Made by a program: the position numbers and the translations under genes
In this document: one piece after another, positions 10,786-21,509 of the stretch
How positions within the stretch are numbered: the stretch's first letter is position 1
Layout: each line of letters starts with the position of its first letter
Assembly (NCBI GenBank): GCA_944739405.2
Contig: OX123185.2
Span: 3,345,840-3,409,839 of the forward strand
Direction: 5' to 3'
Source: Euclidia mi
Lineage: Eukaryota; Arthropoda; Insecta; Lepidoptera; Erebidae
Length of the DNA: 64,000 nt
Notes under the pieces: model-generated
What the model was told of the DNA's origin: nothing
What the model saw: the letters and a program-made list of their open reading frames with translations, nothing else
Databases searched by the model: none

Positions 10786-11199
10786 TCTTTGATAAAGAGT
10801 TGTGTTCTTTCTACTTACAATCTAATAATTTATCTTGTTTCCAATACATTTCTTTCATTGGCTTAGCAGACATAAAATCCAGACAGTATAGACGAGAACT
10901 AATATAGAATAAAGGATCATGTCTGGATAGCGCCGCCGCGCGCCGCGAGAGCGATATTATTTGCAATCTAATAAAAGCTTCAAGTAATATTTTACTGATG
11001 TCTTGAATATTTGCATTTTGTGTGTACCTACTTATGTTATAGATATTGTAAGGTTATAGTAAGTATAATTTGTGAACAAATAGTGATAGATATATGAATG
11101 GTGTCCTGCTCGTTTACTAATTTCTAAGTCAGTAGGTATATTCATCATCATCATGATCATCAGCCTGTTTTAATTTTTCAATTTATTTATATAAGTATA

Positions 11200-11290
11200 A
11201 ATATAGACATAATATAATACACGCAACACCATCTAGTCCCAAACTAAGCAGAGCTTGTACTATGGGTACTAGACAATGGATTGACATACA
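11200..11290 (-). mobile_element. SINE family D, 3' fragment
   Basis: The phrase caccatctagtcccaaacta followed by agcagagcttgtactatggg is the reverse complement of the 3' end of the full-length SINE at 34338-34585. Confidence 0.65.
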
Positions 11291-11377
11291 TATTTTTAAT
11301 TATGATAGATACCTTACAGAATAAACATACATACAATATACAATTTTTGTTAGTAAGTATACTTATGAACTATGTTA

Positions 11378-11557
11378 AAAAAACTTGCACGATGATGCTG
11401 TGCGTTCGTGTGGCACTTGTCCGCGGAAGCGACGGAACACCACACCATTCGGCCAAAAGTCCTCCTTCATGACGACATGTAGATAGCAGGTCGGGATCCG
11501 CACCACAAACGCCTTGAAGTTGACATTACGGCGCGACTCCAGCAACTGCACTCTCGG
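11378..11557 (-). pseudogene. Fragment of a LINE ORF1-like protein C-terminus
   Basis: Minus-strand frame from ATG at 11555-11557 to the stop near 11375, about 60 codons, with a GC content well above its surroundings. The residues NFKAFVVRIPTCYLHVVMK then FWPNGVVFRRFRG resemble the C-terminal end of non-LTR retrotransposon ORF1/Gag-like proteins (an F-W-P-x-G-V-x-x-R-x-F motif). It ends abruptly where the tail of LINE copy 2 begins (11560), so it is either the site that LINE copy 2 landed in or a cotransposed piece. Confidence 0.4.
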
Positions 11558-11983
11558 CATAGATAGATAGATAGATAAATCTTTATTGTGCAAATACAGT
11601 TGGTACAATAGCTTAAAATGTAGGTAATTGGTATACAAATAGTAAATGCACAAAGGCCGCCTTATCGCAAAGTGCGATCTCTTCCAGGCAACCTTAGGAT
11701 GGACAGACTGAAAAAGACAAATTTGATGGTGTAGTGATCAGATATATACGGACACTAATAGTTATTAAATAGAATATACATACATGTGTAAGTATATATC
11801 GCCTATACATACAAATACCTAATACTTAATATACATACAACCTATACTTATAAAACATATAAAATTATACATACAAACTATACATATAATACATAGCTAT
11901 ACATACATACATATCCATATTATAATGATATCAATGCAAAGTACAGAAGCAATAAATAAATAAATACATCGAGAGAATTTCGA

Positions 11984-14657
11984 TTAAAATGACAGGTAGT
12001 GCTTCTTTAGTGCGTCTTTAAATATGTTGAGTGATTTTGCTTGCTTAATCTCAATTGGCAGCGCATTCCACAAACGTACAGCCTGTACGGCAAAGGATTT
12101 ATCGTAGAAGTTTGTGGAATGTGTTAGCATCTGCAGTCTCAGATCCACTGACGACCTCAAGGTCCTTGAATGTGTGTCATGAAGGAACTTAAAACGTTCT
12201 TTGAGATACATGGGGCTATTAGGATTGAACAGCGCATTATACAGTTGCGTAAGAATATGAGTATTCCGGCGAAGACGAATTGGGAGCCACTTGAGTCTGG
12301 ATCGAAATTCAGATACATGATCATATTTGCGTAAACCAAAAATGAATCTAATACAGAAGTTTTGGAGACGCTCAAGTTTGTCAAGTTGGTCCTCATTAAG
12401 ATCAAGATAGCTGACATCGGCATAATCGAGTATTGGGAGAAGCAAGGATTGTGCAAGCGCAATCTTGGTGGTTGTGGGAAGAAAGTTCCGAAGCCTACGC
12501 AACGACCCAGCTGAGGCAAACAGCCTTCGACAGGCCTCCTGTATTTGACATCCCCAAGATAAAGTTTTATCTAGATAAATCCCCAGGTTTTTTACGTTAT
12601 CTGAGATAGTTAATATTTAGCCGTCGAACTGAATCTCAGGCAACTGTGACCAGTTGACCTTGGATATCATTCTGGAACTGCCAATCAGAATAATTTGTGT
12701 TTTGGATGGGTTCACTTTAAGGCCATAATTTTTACTCCACGTACAAATTTGTGCAAGGTCAAAGATAATATTAGAAAACGCCTCTGAAATCGCTTCTAGT
12801 GGTGCCTGTGAGTATATCTGTAAATCATCTGCGTAAAGGTGGTAGGATGAAAGTAAGTGCTTAGAGATAGAATTTATGAAAATTGCGAATAGTAATGGAG
12901 ATAGCACGCCACCCTGTGGTACACCGACAGTTGTGTTACACCATGACGAGTACGACTCATCAACGCGTATACGCTGTCGGCGTCCAAACAGATAACTATG
13001 AAACCAGTCAATTACCGTTGGAGATATGTTAATAGAGCGGAGTATGGCGAGCAGGATGTGGAAATCCACGGTGTTAAATGCGTTGCTAAAATCAAGTAGG
13101 GACAAAAGCGTGAGTTTTCCGCCATCCATGCCTAGCCTTATCTCATCAGTGATATGAACCAATGCTGTAGTAGTACTATGACCAGGACGAAAACCGGATT
13201 GGAATGGATTCAGAAGAGCATTCTTGGAAAGGAAAGTACAGAGTTGTGTATGTACAAGACGCTCAAGGACTTTGGAGAGGAATGGAAGTATGGATATAGG
13301 ACGGAAGTCGGTAAAGGAACAGGGTTTGGATTTTTTAGGGATCGGCACAACTTGTGCATCTTTCCACGCGGATGGAAAGACACCGCTGGTAATTGAGTAG
13401 TTCAGGATATGACAAAGGACAGAGAGGATTTCATCTAGGATAGGTAGGATCATATTTCGACTGATACAGTCATTAGCAACAGCATTGGATGATATTGAGA
13501 TTATGCTCTTTTTAACATCACAACCGGAAAATTGCTCGAAAACAAAAGGTGAGTAGCTGGGAGTTGGGATACGTGAAAGATCTTGTAACGTGTTTGTTTT
13601 TCTTGTCCCATCAAAGTTGGATGAAGCAGTGAAATGTGCGTTAAGCGAATCTATATTTATATCTTTGGGGATTGCGTCATTGCGCGACTTACCAACTCCC
13701 AGTGTTCTAAGAAATTTCCAAATTTTAACTGGATCTCCGCATTCAACCGAGTTGTGAATATGCTGGCGTTGTGCTTTCCTACACACCTTATTGCAGAGAT
13801 TTCTGGCACGTATGTATTTTTCCAAATTTACAGGGTTTGGACGACATTTGTACTTCGCCTTGGCAGCCGCTTTCTTTGACATAAGAATTTTGATTTCGTC
13901 AGTAAGCCAAGGTGCAGGTAGGTGTTTTAATTTAATGGCACGGATTGGTGCATGCACATCGTACAGCTGAATTAACTTATCTGTAAACATTTTGACTTTG
14001 TTATCTACACAGTCTGATGAATACAAGGGAGACCAATCTATGCTACGGGCATCTGCGCAGAGCTTTACACTATCCATCCCACCGAAGTTGCGTTGCATAA
14101 TAATTCTCGGTTTTGCCTTTGGTGGGCGTATTTTATATGAAAGATAGATTAAATCATAGTAAGAAAAAGTGTCTGCAGAGCACTGACCATGCTTGGATAC
14201 AAAAGTAGGGGAAGAAACGAAAATGAGGTCAAGAAGAGAAGGTACAGAGTTTGGGAAATGATGTGTAGCATGAAGAGGAAGAATAGATAAATTGCTGGAA
14301 TTTAAAATACGCTTAAATGTGGTGGAACGATTATCCTGTTTTAAAAGGCAGGTGTTAAAATCACCCATTATAATTGTGTGACTGTAAGAAGGTACCAAAG
14401 TTTCTAGGATGTGTTCAAAAGAAGGAAAAAAAATTATACGTAACGAAGGGGAATAATAAACACCTAGAAGAACTTTAGCACGATTTAATTCCACTTCTAA
14501 GAATAGATGCTCGCCGGCATTCGAGGGTGGAGGTTGCGGCGAGATGCTAACAATACGGTACGGAATTTGAGCACGTAAGTAAATAGCAACACCGCCACCC
14601 CCACCAACCGCACGATCATTTCTTATTAGGTCGTACCCCGGAAGAGAATATGAAGTT
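11984..14657 (-). pseudogene. LINE ORF2 (endonuclease + reverse transcriptase), copy 2
   Basis: The frame runs nearly 890 codons and is interrupted only by a TAA at about 12617. In order: the apurinic endonuclease-like domain (GGGGGVAIYLR, IIMGDFNTCLL, SLLDLIF), a linker, the reverse transcriptase (FRPISILPFLSKVLERL, FQSGFRPGHSTT, LDFSNAFNTVD, VPQGGVLSPLLFAIF and the catalytic YADD in YHLYADDLQIY), then the C-terminal region ending RLWNALPIEIKQAK. The C-terminal part places it in the CR1/Daphne-like group rather than Jockey or RTE. The first dozen residues of the open frame (above 14657) belong to the BEL LTR; the true N-terminus is at 22567-22822. Apart from the stop codon and the insertion the protein is remarkably intact. 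Confidence 0.85.
14653..14657. repeat. Target-site duplication, left (AAGTT)
   Basis: AAGTT directly abuts the LTR at 14658 and is repeated at 22567-22571 after the other LTR. A 5-bp duplication is usual for BEL/Pao integration. Confidence 0.9.
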
Positions 14658-14906
14658 TGTAGACTGTAGGTCTTACACTTAAGGTCCAAATGTAGACTGT
14701 TTGGTCTTACACTTGTTGTTATGAGAAAATGATAAAATACGTGATAGATGCACTGATGCTAAAATGAAACCAACCGCGATGAGTGCTGTGAAATCACTGA
14801 TTTATTTTTGCTTACAAATGTACTTATGAGGTAAATGATGAACTAGTGATAAATGCTGAAATGGCTAAAAAGTAATACATATAATGATGTACGGGTTCAC
14901 CGTACA
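14658..14906 (-). repeat. BEL 3' LTR
   Basis: Identical to 22318-22566 except one base (aaggtcc here, aaggtac there). On the coding strand it begins TGTACGGTGAACCC and ends AGTCTACA, giving the standard TG...CA ends with a 4-bp TGTA/TACA inversion. Confidence 0.95.
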
Positions 14907-15111
14907 TACTGCCCACTCAAACAAATAGACAAATTTTATTTAACCTTTATTGATAATGTAGACGTGATTCTCTAATACTAAATGCTAGATAAATGAACTA
15001 TGATCATTTAAATAACAAATTGCTCAAATTGATGATAAAATAATTGAATATTATTATGATAAAATATAACTTAAACTTGTAAAATAAACTGTTCTTTGCT
15101 ACTGTCTCTAT

Positions 15112-17631
15112 TTAGTCCTGTTCACACTTATCAAGAAAACTAAGATCGACCGACCGATGGGCGACCATAGGCGAGGTCCCTTTATCAATACTCGTAACCA
15201 ATTTGCTAATATCACGGAACGCACTGATCAACACTGGCACACTATCACTGACGCTTGCCGTGGCGGCTGCCACCGTCCCTCGCGCCCCCGCGGGTGAAGG
15301 AGGCTGCTGCAGCGCCTTCCCCAAGCCAGACTCCTGCTCTCCAGAGAGTTTGTGACATCTAGATCGCATGATAAAGATCATTCCGATGACACCAAAAATG
15401 ATAACCAGAGTCAAGGTCAAGTATACGGCAGTGTAATGATGAACGTCGTGTATGCTTAACTCAGTAGAAGATTGTTCCTTAAGAGTGTTTATTTGATCTC
15501 GCAGCTGATTCAAGCTATCTGTCTGATTCTCCGGTACAACAAAATAGTCAGGCAAGGTAGTATTGATAAGCGTATTGAGAACTGATACCTCTGGGACTTC
15601 GATATTCGGTTGTATATTCATATGTCGTAAGAAGTTATTGTGTGCGTAAATGCTATATTCGTCCGATTTTAATGTACAGCCCTGACCTAAGTCAATAATA
15701 CCGCTGTCTTGAATTACAGTTGTTAGCGAGTCAGAACTGCAATAAATGCGTAGGTGACACTTTTCACAACACGAGTACAACCATGAATTCATATGATGTA
15801 ACTTGAACCAATAATTACGGCACGTGGATATTTCTTGTTTACAAGTGGTGTCGCTACTCATTATTTGTACATCACATAACGACTGTTTGATTTTAAGGCT
15901 GTATACAGGGTTTTCTAAAGAGCATAACATCTTGTTATTTTTGACATGAACGCAGGCTTGAAGGTCTAGGTTTGATAAGAATAGAGCTGTATCCCTTTGG
16001 ATGTTGTAGGAAATGTAGGGCACGGTTGGGGTTATACGAACATGATTTGACCCACTTTTCTGAGGTATAGAAACAATTTTGTCAAGTTCAAAGACATCGC
16101 TACTTACAAGTGGAATTTTCAATTCAATTATTAAGTAGTTGTCGTGTAATCTTGAAGACGCTTTCATTATTCTATACAGGTCAGATAAATTTGATGGTTC
16201 GACTGGGACAGCGAGGTTGCTATGTAATTGACCAGATATAGTGTTGACTTGAAGGGCTAACTGTTCCGGAGAGAGTAAGTAGGGATCGACGCGTCCGTGA
16301 CTGATATCCGTTATCGTGTAAATCAGTACGTGCTGAATGCGCATAAGGTTAGATAATATGATATTCGCTGTTAATGCGGACGATGTCAGATATAGGCCGT
16401 TTTTATTATCCCAAGTAACTCCTTGCAACTGCAGTGATACATTTCGTAGATGTTCGTTTATGATAGAGAACTGTTTGTTCATAGTTGCCTCATTGCGCCG
16501 TAGGACATTGTATTCAGACTCCAATACAAGGGTTTGATTCCTGAGCAAATGTTGAAGATGGTTTTCATTACGAGCTATCCTGTCTATATGCTGCTTGTAT
16601 TGGTCTGCGAATCTGTCATCTAATACACCAAATAATGTATTCACCAAGTAGCCAACTCCGTTGATTAAGCCGCGTTTTTGTCTGCTGAGATATGGATTTT
16701 TCAATAGTGAGTCATAATGTTCGATGTCTTGTACTTGCTGCTCTAATTGTAAGACGACACTTTCGTACTGATGATCCGTATTATCAGCTGTTTCCTTTAA
16801 ATGTTTTACATAATTCTTTATGTCCGATATACCGCGATAGTATGTTGACATATTGTAAAACACAACCAGTTTCCATTCATCCTTAATAATTTGGAGATCT
16901 GACACCTTATCGAAATAAAAGACTTGATTCGTAGTCATTGGGGTAACATTGTATGCAGCAGTTTTGTGTTGTACGGTGGGTGATATGAGTGTAAATAATA
17001 AAAATAGAGCTGTGATAGCATAACTCCTCCATGTAGTCGGTCTGCGTGACCGCGCGGGACGGTTCTGATTTTCCGTCTGTTCTGTTTCGGGATGACCTTG
17101 TGCGCTCGACTGCTTAGATAAGGCTTCGATTTCATTTATAGGCAAACGTACAAGTTTGTTAACCGGACGCTGGATGATATTGTTTTTCGTTTTCAATGTA
17201 ACGACTTGTACATAACCATCTTTACCAGCGTGAACCTTTTGCACCCTGCCCATCGGCCATTTACCAGGAGCAACGTTCTCGTCCTTGATGAAGACTAGCT
17301 CATCAAATTCGACATTAGTCTTGGGCTGCCGCCACTTAGATCTTGTTTGTAACTGCTGCAAATATTCTGTCGACCATCTCTTCCAGATGTCCTTAACCAT
17401 GGCCTGAACTAATTGCCATCGGGATGTTAATGTTGTTGATTCCGGGTCAGTGGCAGGTCTCGACATTATGGGTCCTCCGACCAAGAAATGCCCTGGCGTT
17501 AAACAGTCGATCGAATCGGTACCTTCTGATAACTGACCTAATGGTCTGGAATTTAAGCAAGCCTCGATTTGACACAGCAGGGTAGAAAACTCTTCGTAAG
17601 TGAGTCGCTGCTCACCAAGAACTCGCTTCAA
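15112..17631 (-). CDS. BEL integrase C-terminus fused in frame to an Env-like fusion glycoprotein
   Basis: An unbroken 839-codon frame. Residues 1-165 are the end of integrase (CLNSRPLGQLS, HFLVGGPIM and a DUF5641-like PGKWPMGRV region). Residues about 203-220 form a hydrophobic signal-like segment (ITALFLLFTLISP). A furin-type RQKR lies at 317-320 and is followed by the glycine-rich GLINGVG fusion-peptide-like start; NxS/T sites, cysteine-rich stretches and a transmembrane helix (about 734-756) follow, with an 83-residue tail. This small-F2/large-F1 layout matches baculovirus F and insect errantivirus Env proteins. Known env-bearing BEL elements exist (Drosophila roo, Ascaris Tas). There is no stop between pol and env, so Env would need splicing or proteolytic release at the internal signal segment. 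It is the only unbroken long frame in the element. ATG shown at 17631 is internal to pol and probably not the true start. Confidence 0.85.
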   Translation of the reverse strand: MKRVLGEQRLTYEEFSTLLCQIEACLNSRPLGQLSEGTDSIDCLTPGHFLVGGPIMSRPATDPESTTLTSRWQLVQAMVKDIWKRWSTEYLQQLQTRSKWRQPKTNVEFDELVFIKDENVAPGKWPMGRVQKVHAGKDGYVQVVTLKTKNNIIQRPVNKLVRLPINEIEALSKQSSAQGHPETEQTENQNRPARSRRPTTWRSYAITALFLLFTLISPTVQHKTAAYNVTPMTTNQVFYFDKVSDLQIIKDEWKLVVFYNMSTYYRGISDIKNYVKHLKETADNTDHQYESVVLQLEQQVQDIEHYDSLLKNPYLSRQKRGLINGVGYLVNTLFGVLDDRFADQYKQHIDRIARNENHLQHLLRNQTLVLESEYNVLRRNEATMNKQFSIINEHLRNVSLQLQGVTWDNKNGLYLTSSALTANIILSNLMRIQHVLIYTITDISHGRVDPYLLSPEQLALQVNTISGQLHSNLAVPVEPSNLSDLYRIMKASSRLHDNYLIIELKIPLVSSDVFELDKIVSIPQKSGSNHVRITPTVPYISYNIQRDTALFLSNLDLQACVHVKNNKMLCSLENPVYSLKIKQSLCDVQIMSSDTTCKQEISTCRNYWFKLHHMNSWLYSCCEKCHLRIYCSSDSLTTVIQDSGIIDLGQGCTLKSDEYSIYAHNNFLRHMNIQPNIEVPEVSVLNTLINTTLPDYFVVPENQTDSLNQLRDQINTLKEQSSTELSIHDVHHYTAVYLTLTLVIIFGVIGMIFIMRSRCHKLSGEQESGLGKALQQPPSPAGARGTVAAATASVSDSVPVLISAFRDISKLVTSIDKGTSPMVAHRSVDLSFLDKCEQD

Positions 17632-17660
17632 ATGATATTTAAGGCTTTGTTCTGTAAAGT

Positions 17661-18242
17661 CTACGCCCGTATGCGTGAACGGTCTCGACGGGGTTGCGGT
17701 AAGTCAGCCATGATTTGTTGATTATTTGTGTTATTATATCGGCGACACCTTACACACAGTCGCAACTGCCGTTTGACAGTCCTAATACCACTGATGATCC
17801 AGTATTTGTCTCTGATATATGATAAAGTTAATCGGGGTCCACCGTGCAGAGTTGTTATGTGCGCCTGATCGATCAAAAGATTTGTAAATCTGCTATGGCT
17901 TGATAAGATGATAGGATGTTTCGTTGACGCGCTTGGTTTGGAGTGCGTCAGCCTTCCACCAACTCTTAATATTCTATCTTCGTCCAAATATGGGTTTAAA
18001 CTGAAAATACTGCTTTTCGGATGTACAACCCGATTCTGTTTAATGTCACGTATTTCTTGAGAAAAATCTCGTGATTGCACGTCTTTAATTATTAAATTAT
18101 ATGCGTCATGAATCTCAGCTGACGACAAAAAGTTATTATTGCTTGCAATTTGCCTAATTCGCATTCTTTTGATAAAACGTGACACCCAGCCAATAACACG
18201 CACAATGTATGTCAAGGTACTATGATTATGCAGCATATCCAT
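17661..18242 (-). pseudogene. BEL integrase N-terminal part, core deleted
   Basis: About 193 codons ending in a frameshift. The zinc-binding HHCC region is visible (DQAHITTLHGG ... LRLCVRCRRY). Just after the MADLP segment the frame shifts; the alternative frame continues through GVDFT, which holds the first catalytic aspartate, and then joins directly to the region before 17631. Roughly 110 residues of the catalytic core, including the second aspartate and the glutamate, are missing by comparison with normal BEL integrases. Integration function cannot come from this copy. Confidence 0.85.
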
Positions 18243-18332
18243 AATAAACGAAGTATTATTTTGTGCTTAGGCTGTGTTCACATTAGGCGACCTTATTTCT
18301 ACCTTGGGCACGTCGTATATAATCTTCCTTTG

Positions 18333-19265
18333 TTATTGTACGTCAAATTGTTTCAGCCATGTGGGTCCTTCCCACCACAACGAATGCTCCAACAGCTGAA
18401 GAGTCGTCAGTCCTCTAGTTGCACAGTCAGCGGCGTTTTCTTCCGAAGAAACATGATTCCAATGATTAGATGGGATGATTTCTGTTATCTGTTTCACTCT
18501 ATTAGCAACAAATGACTTCCATCTGGATGCGTCCCCATGTAACCAGCCAAGGACTATCATGGAATCGGTCCACGCGTGTACTGTCATGTGTTCATCGGGC
18601 AAGGAACTAACAACCTTTTTCAATAACTGCGACAATAGTAAGGCTCCACAAAGTTCTAGACGCGGCAGTGACAATTTATTAGCCACTGGAGCTAACCTTC
18701 TTTTTGCCGCAATAAGGCTTGATGTGTATTCGCCCTTATCGTTTTTAGTCACCAAGTAAATAGTGCAAGCGTATGCTTTATCCGATGCGTCGCAGAATGC
18801 ATGTAATTGACAATTTGTTTCTAGGTTACCGACATATCTCGGTATGCGGAACTTATTTATATTTTTAATGTCTTCCTTTAATTTCAGCCAAGTTTCGAGA
18901 ATATCTCTAGGTAACTCATGATCCCATAATGCTCCTATTGACCATGTTTTTTGGAACAATAGCTTCGCTCTAATCGTAAGCGGTGATAACCAGCCATGCG
19001 GATCGAATAACTTAGAGATATCTGAAAGTAATTGACGTTTTGTTATTGATTGTGGATTCTCAGATATTATTTGGCTTTCTAATAAGAAGGCATCGGATGA
19101 TGGGTTCCACTTTAAACCGAGAGTTTTTCTAGATTCGAGGCACTTAAATTCGTAGGGGCTATTTAGTTGTTCAAATGTCAGATGATGAGATTGATGATTG
19201 ATTGATGAGATTTTCAGATTATGGCCTGTAAGCAAATCGTCGACGAAGAACGAGTTATGGACCAC
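18333..19265 (-). pseudogene. BEL reverse transcriptase end and RNase H
   Basis: Begins just before FFVDDLLTG, the catalytic aspartate pair of the polymerase, then thumb and connection, then RNase H with HAFCDASDKAYA, LPRLELCGALL and WTDSMIVLGWL supplying the acidic residues. It ends at TAA 18333; the same frame continues with a second TAA near 18279 into the integrase segment, so these are nonsense changes and not frameshifts. Confidence 0.85.
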
Positions 19266-20073
19266 TGAAGCTGCTAACGGATATTTTTCGGCTGCCGTAT
19301 GTTAGGGTTGTTAAACGATACTGCTTTAATTCGCTATTCAATGTATCCCTCCAAATGATAGATTGCAGGTGTTGATCACTAACTCTTATCAATATCTGCC
19401 GAAACATCTTTTCTATATCGGCAGTGATAACGTACTTGTACTGCCTCCAGTTAATAATAAGTGACAACAAATCTTGCTGTAGATTTGGTCCGCTAAACAT
19501 TAAGATTTATTAAGCGTTAAGACTGTTACCCGAAGTGGACTTTGCTGACGCATTAAAAACTACTCTCAATTTGGTTGTAGTCGAATCGTGTTTCCAGACT
19601 CCGTGGTGCGGCATGAAGTATCCATCTTCGGTGTTATTATCAGCAACTGGAGTCATATGGCCTAGGTTTTGATACTCGGCCATAAACTGTTTATAATGCG
19701 ACGCAAACGATTTATTCTTGTACATCTTGTGTTCTAGCTGTTTGAATTGAGCTATCGCCTTGTATTTTGATGCGCCTAGTTTTTGTTTATAATCGGCTCT
19801 CAACGGCAACCCAACTTCGTATCGACCATTATCTAAACGCCTCGTTGTTCTTTTGTAAAAGTCTTCGCAAAACTGATCATCAGGAGTCAAGTTGGACGAT
19901 GGTGATGAGTCATCTATGTCTTCCAGTTCCCAGTACTTGGATATTTCGTCGCGCACATTGCTGATGACAACGTGACAGTGGTATGTCCTTACATTGCCTG
20001 ATAGTATCCAACCCAAGTGTGTTTCTTGGACTACCCATAGCCCAAGAAACACACTTGGATTTATCGGATTCAA
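19255..20073 (-). pseudogene. BEL reverse transcriptase, N-terminal and palm segments
   Basis: Two open pieces, 19510-20073 and 19255-19500, are in the same frame and separated by adjacent TAA TAA codons at about 19507-19512. Visible RT motifs: THLGWILSG at the protease/RT boundary, MPHHGVWK, LRVVFNASAKS, LQQDLLSLI and the first catalytic aspartate in ITADIEKMFRQI. After LTTLTYG the frame shifts and about 20 residues appear deleted before the VDD segment in the next piece. The first open piece starts at a TTG inside a fold-back repeat (20013-20058), so its start has no biological meaning. Confidence 0.85.
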
Positions 20074-20485
20074 AAGAACATCGAGCCTGCGCCGGGCCCT
20101 TTATGAGACCACCTAAAATGATTTCTGAATACACACTGGCGTCCAAAAGTAAGTCGATAGGCCTAGTAATATTGTACTCAGGATCAGCTAGCTTTAAGTG
20201 TTGCAAGTGAGGCCATGACTGCTTGCTAAATGTAGAGTTAGGCAAGTCGTTTATAACCTTAGATACAACCAATGCCTGCGTGGTAAAGCCATAGTTTCCA
20301 TATATCGATTTGCATTCTAACGATACAATGCCTTTGCTTTGCTTAGCGACTGGCCCTATGCCCGAGATAGAGGCATGATATTGACGACGTTGTAAGCCTA
20401 ACAATTGCGTAGCGTTCTCAGATATCAAGGAAATCTGCGAGCCTTGATCTAAAAGGGCTCTTAGAGTAACATACATAGGTACCAT
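19910..20485 (-). pseudogene. BEL protease region
   Basis: Carries the aspartic protease motif ALLDQGSQISLIS (active-site D followed by QGS where many families have SG or TG), the middle segment and IILGGLIKGP near the protease end. It is frame-shifted relative to gag upstream at about 20480 and relative to RT downstream at the fold-back at 20013-20058; residues after SFESDK in this frame are out-of-frame readthrough. Confidence 0.8.
20013..20058. repeat. Fold-back at the BEL protease/RT lesion
   Basis: Perfect 17-bp arms ccaagtgtgtttcttgg (20013-20029) and ccaagaaacacacttgg (20042-20058) with a 12-bp loop containing ACCC. The reading frame changes within it. One arm encodes normal pol sequence (QETHLG), so the other is a reversed copy. 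Confidence 0.9.
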
Positions 20486-21450
20486 TTCTAGCTAAGACAT
20501 TCAGTTTAAGAGTGGTCAACAAAACTTCTTCATTGTCAGCGGCGACGTGATTTACTTTATGCTGAGCTTTAAGGTTTAACGGCAATGCAGATATGCCTGA
20601 GGTCGTCGCTGAAGCTACCTGAGGACGTTGTAGGAATGCGTCATGCAGTAAAGTGTTGTGGTCCTCACCGCACTTCTTACAACGCTTTGAATTGGTACAA
20701 TCATTATCGTAATGATTATACAGACAATTTTTGCAATACTTTGCTTTTGTCACCGTATCTAAACGATTCTCAGGTGACATGTTAATTAATTTTCTGCATG
20801 AAAACAAAAAGTGACGAGTTTTGCATATAGGACAGTAATTGGGGCCTTGAGTAGAGGCAACCTTGTACTGATTGTTATGAGAGCGATTTACGGGTTTATT
20901 ATTAGAGTGAACTGTCTCACGATTGACAGTTGGCTTGGTGGCCTCCTTATCCCTCTTCGGCATGGGTTCTAGGGCTGTCAACTTGCTCTCTAAGAACGTC
21001 ATAAACTCCGCCAGAGATGGTAGCTCTCTGGGTGACTTGCGAGCTTCCTTATAGTCACAGAAGGTGTCTTGATCTAATATCTTACAAAGAAGATGCACTA
21101 ATAACGGATCCCAAGTATTCGTATCTACGCCGAGGTTGTGGATAGCATGAATACACTCTGTACTAGTGTCATATAACCGTTTCAATTCATAAGCTGTTTG
21201 CTTGTGTATAATTGGCTGATTCAGGAAAATCTCAATTTTATTGGTGAATAAAACTTGGGTGTTAATATACCTATGTGTAAGTATCTCCCAAGCGGTGTCA
21301 TAATTATCAGCTGTGATATGCAGATGCTGGATAAGACGCTCAGGTTCTCCTCTGACCTTTCCTTTTAAGTGCTGCATCTTCTGAGCCTTGGTAACGGAAT
21401 TATTGTCGTGGATAGCTTCGGTAAATAAATCACAGAATGTTGGCCACTAC
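20418..21450 (-). pseudogene. BEL gag, C-terminal half with zinc knuckles
   Basis: Open from just after the fold-back at 21434-21509 to 20418. It contains the BEL gag-like domain (FCDLFTEAIHDN, MQHLKGKVRGEPERLI) and three cysteine/histidine knuckles: CPICKTRHFLFSC, CKNCLYNHYDNDC and CKKCGEDHNTLLH, which bind nucleic acid during packaging. A one-base shift near 20480 separates it from the protease. Confidence 0.85.
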
Positions 21451-21509
21451 CCAGTGGCCAACATTCTTACTTTCACCGGTAAATACACCCGTATTTACCG
21501 GTGAAAGTA
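21434..21509. repeat. Double fold-back at the BEL gag lesion
   Basis: Two abutting perfect inverted repeats: arms 21434-21448/21453-21467 (15 bp, loop ACCC) and 21468-21486/21491-21509 (19 bp, loop ACCC). On the coding strand the order is A-gggt-A'-B'-gggt-B. A and B are the two gag flanks that should be neighbours, so A'B' is 34 bp of reversed flank copy bounded by a repeated GGGT. The insertion breaks the gag frame. Confidence 0.93.

Larger units (their letters stand above)
11560..14657 (-). mobile_element. LINE copy 2, 3' part (split by BEL element)
   Basis: Runs from a (GATA)n/taaatctttattg tail at 11560 through a 3' UTR with conserved aggccgccttatcgc and ttccaggcaacc phrases, to ORF2. 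The 5' remainder lies at 22567-22975. The two parts are separated exactly by the BEL element with AAGTT at each junction, so the LINE was present first. No ORF1 is seen beyond 22975, so this copy is 5'-truncated. Confidence 0.9.

Noticed and set aside
14658..14689. Start of the 690-codon LINE frame in the LTR
   Set aside because: The first dozen residues come from the BEL LTR; the real N-terminus is across the insertion.
20418..20485. Programmed frameshift between BEL gag and protease
   Set aside because: BEL elements usually use a single frame, and the several other lesions make an ordinary indel more likely.
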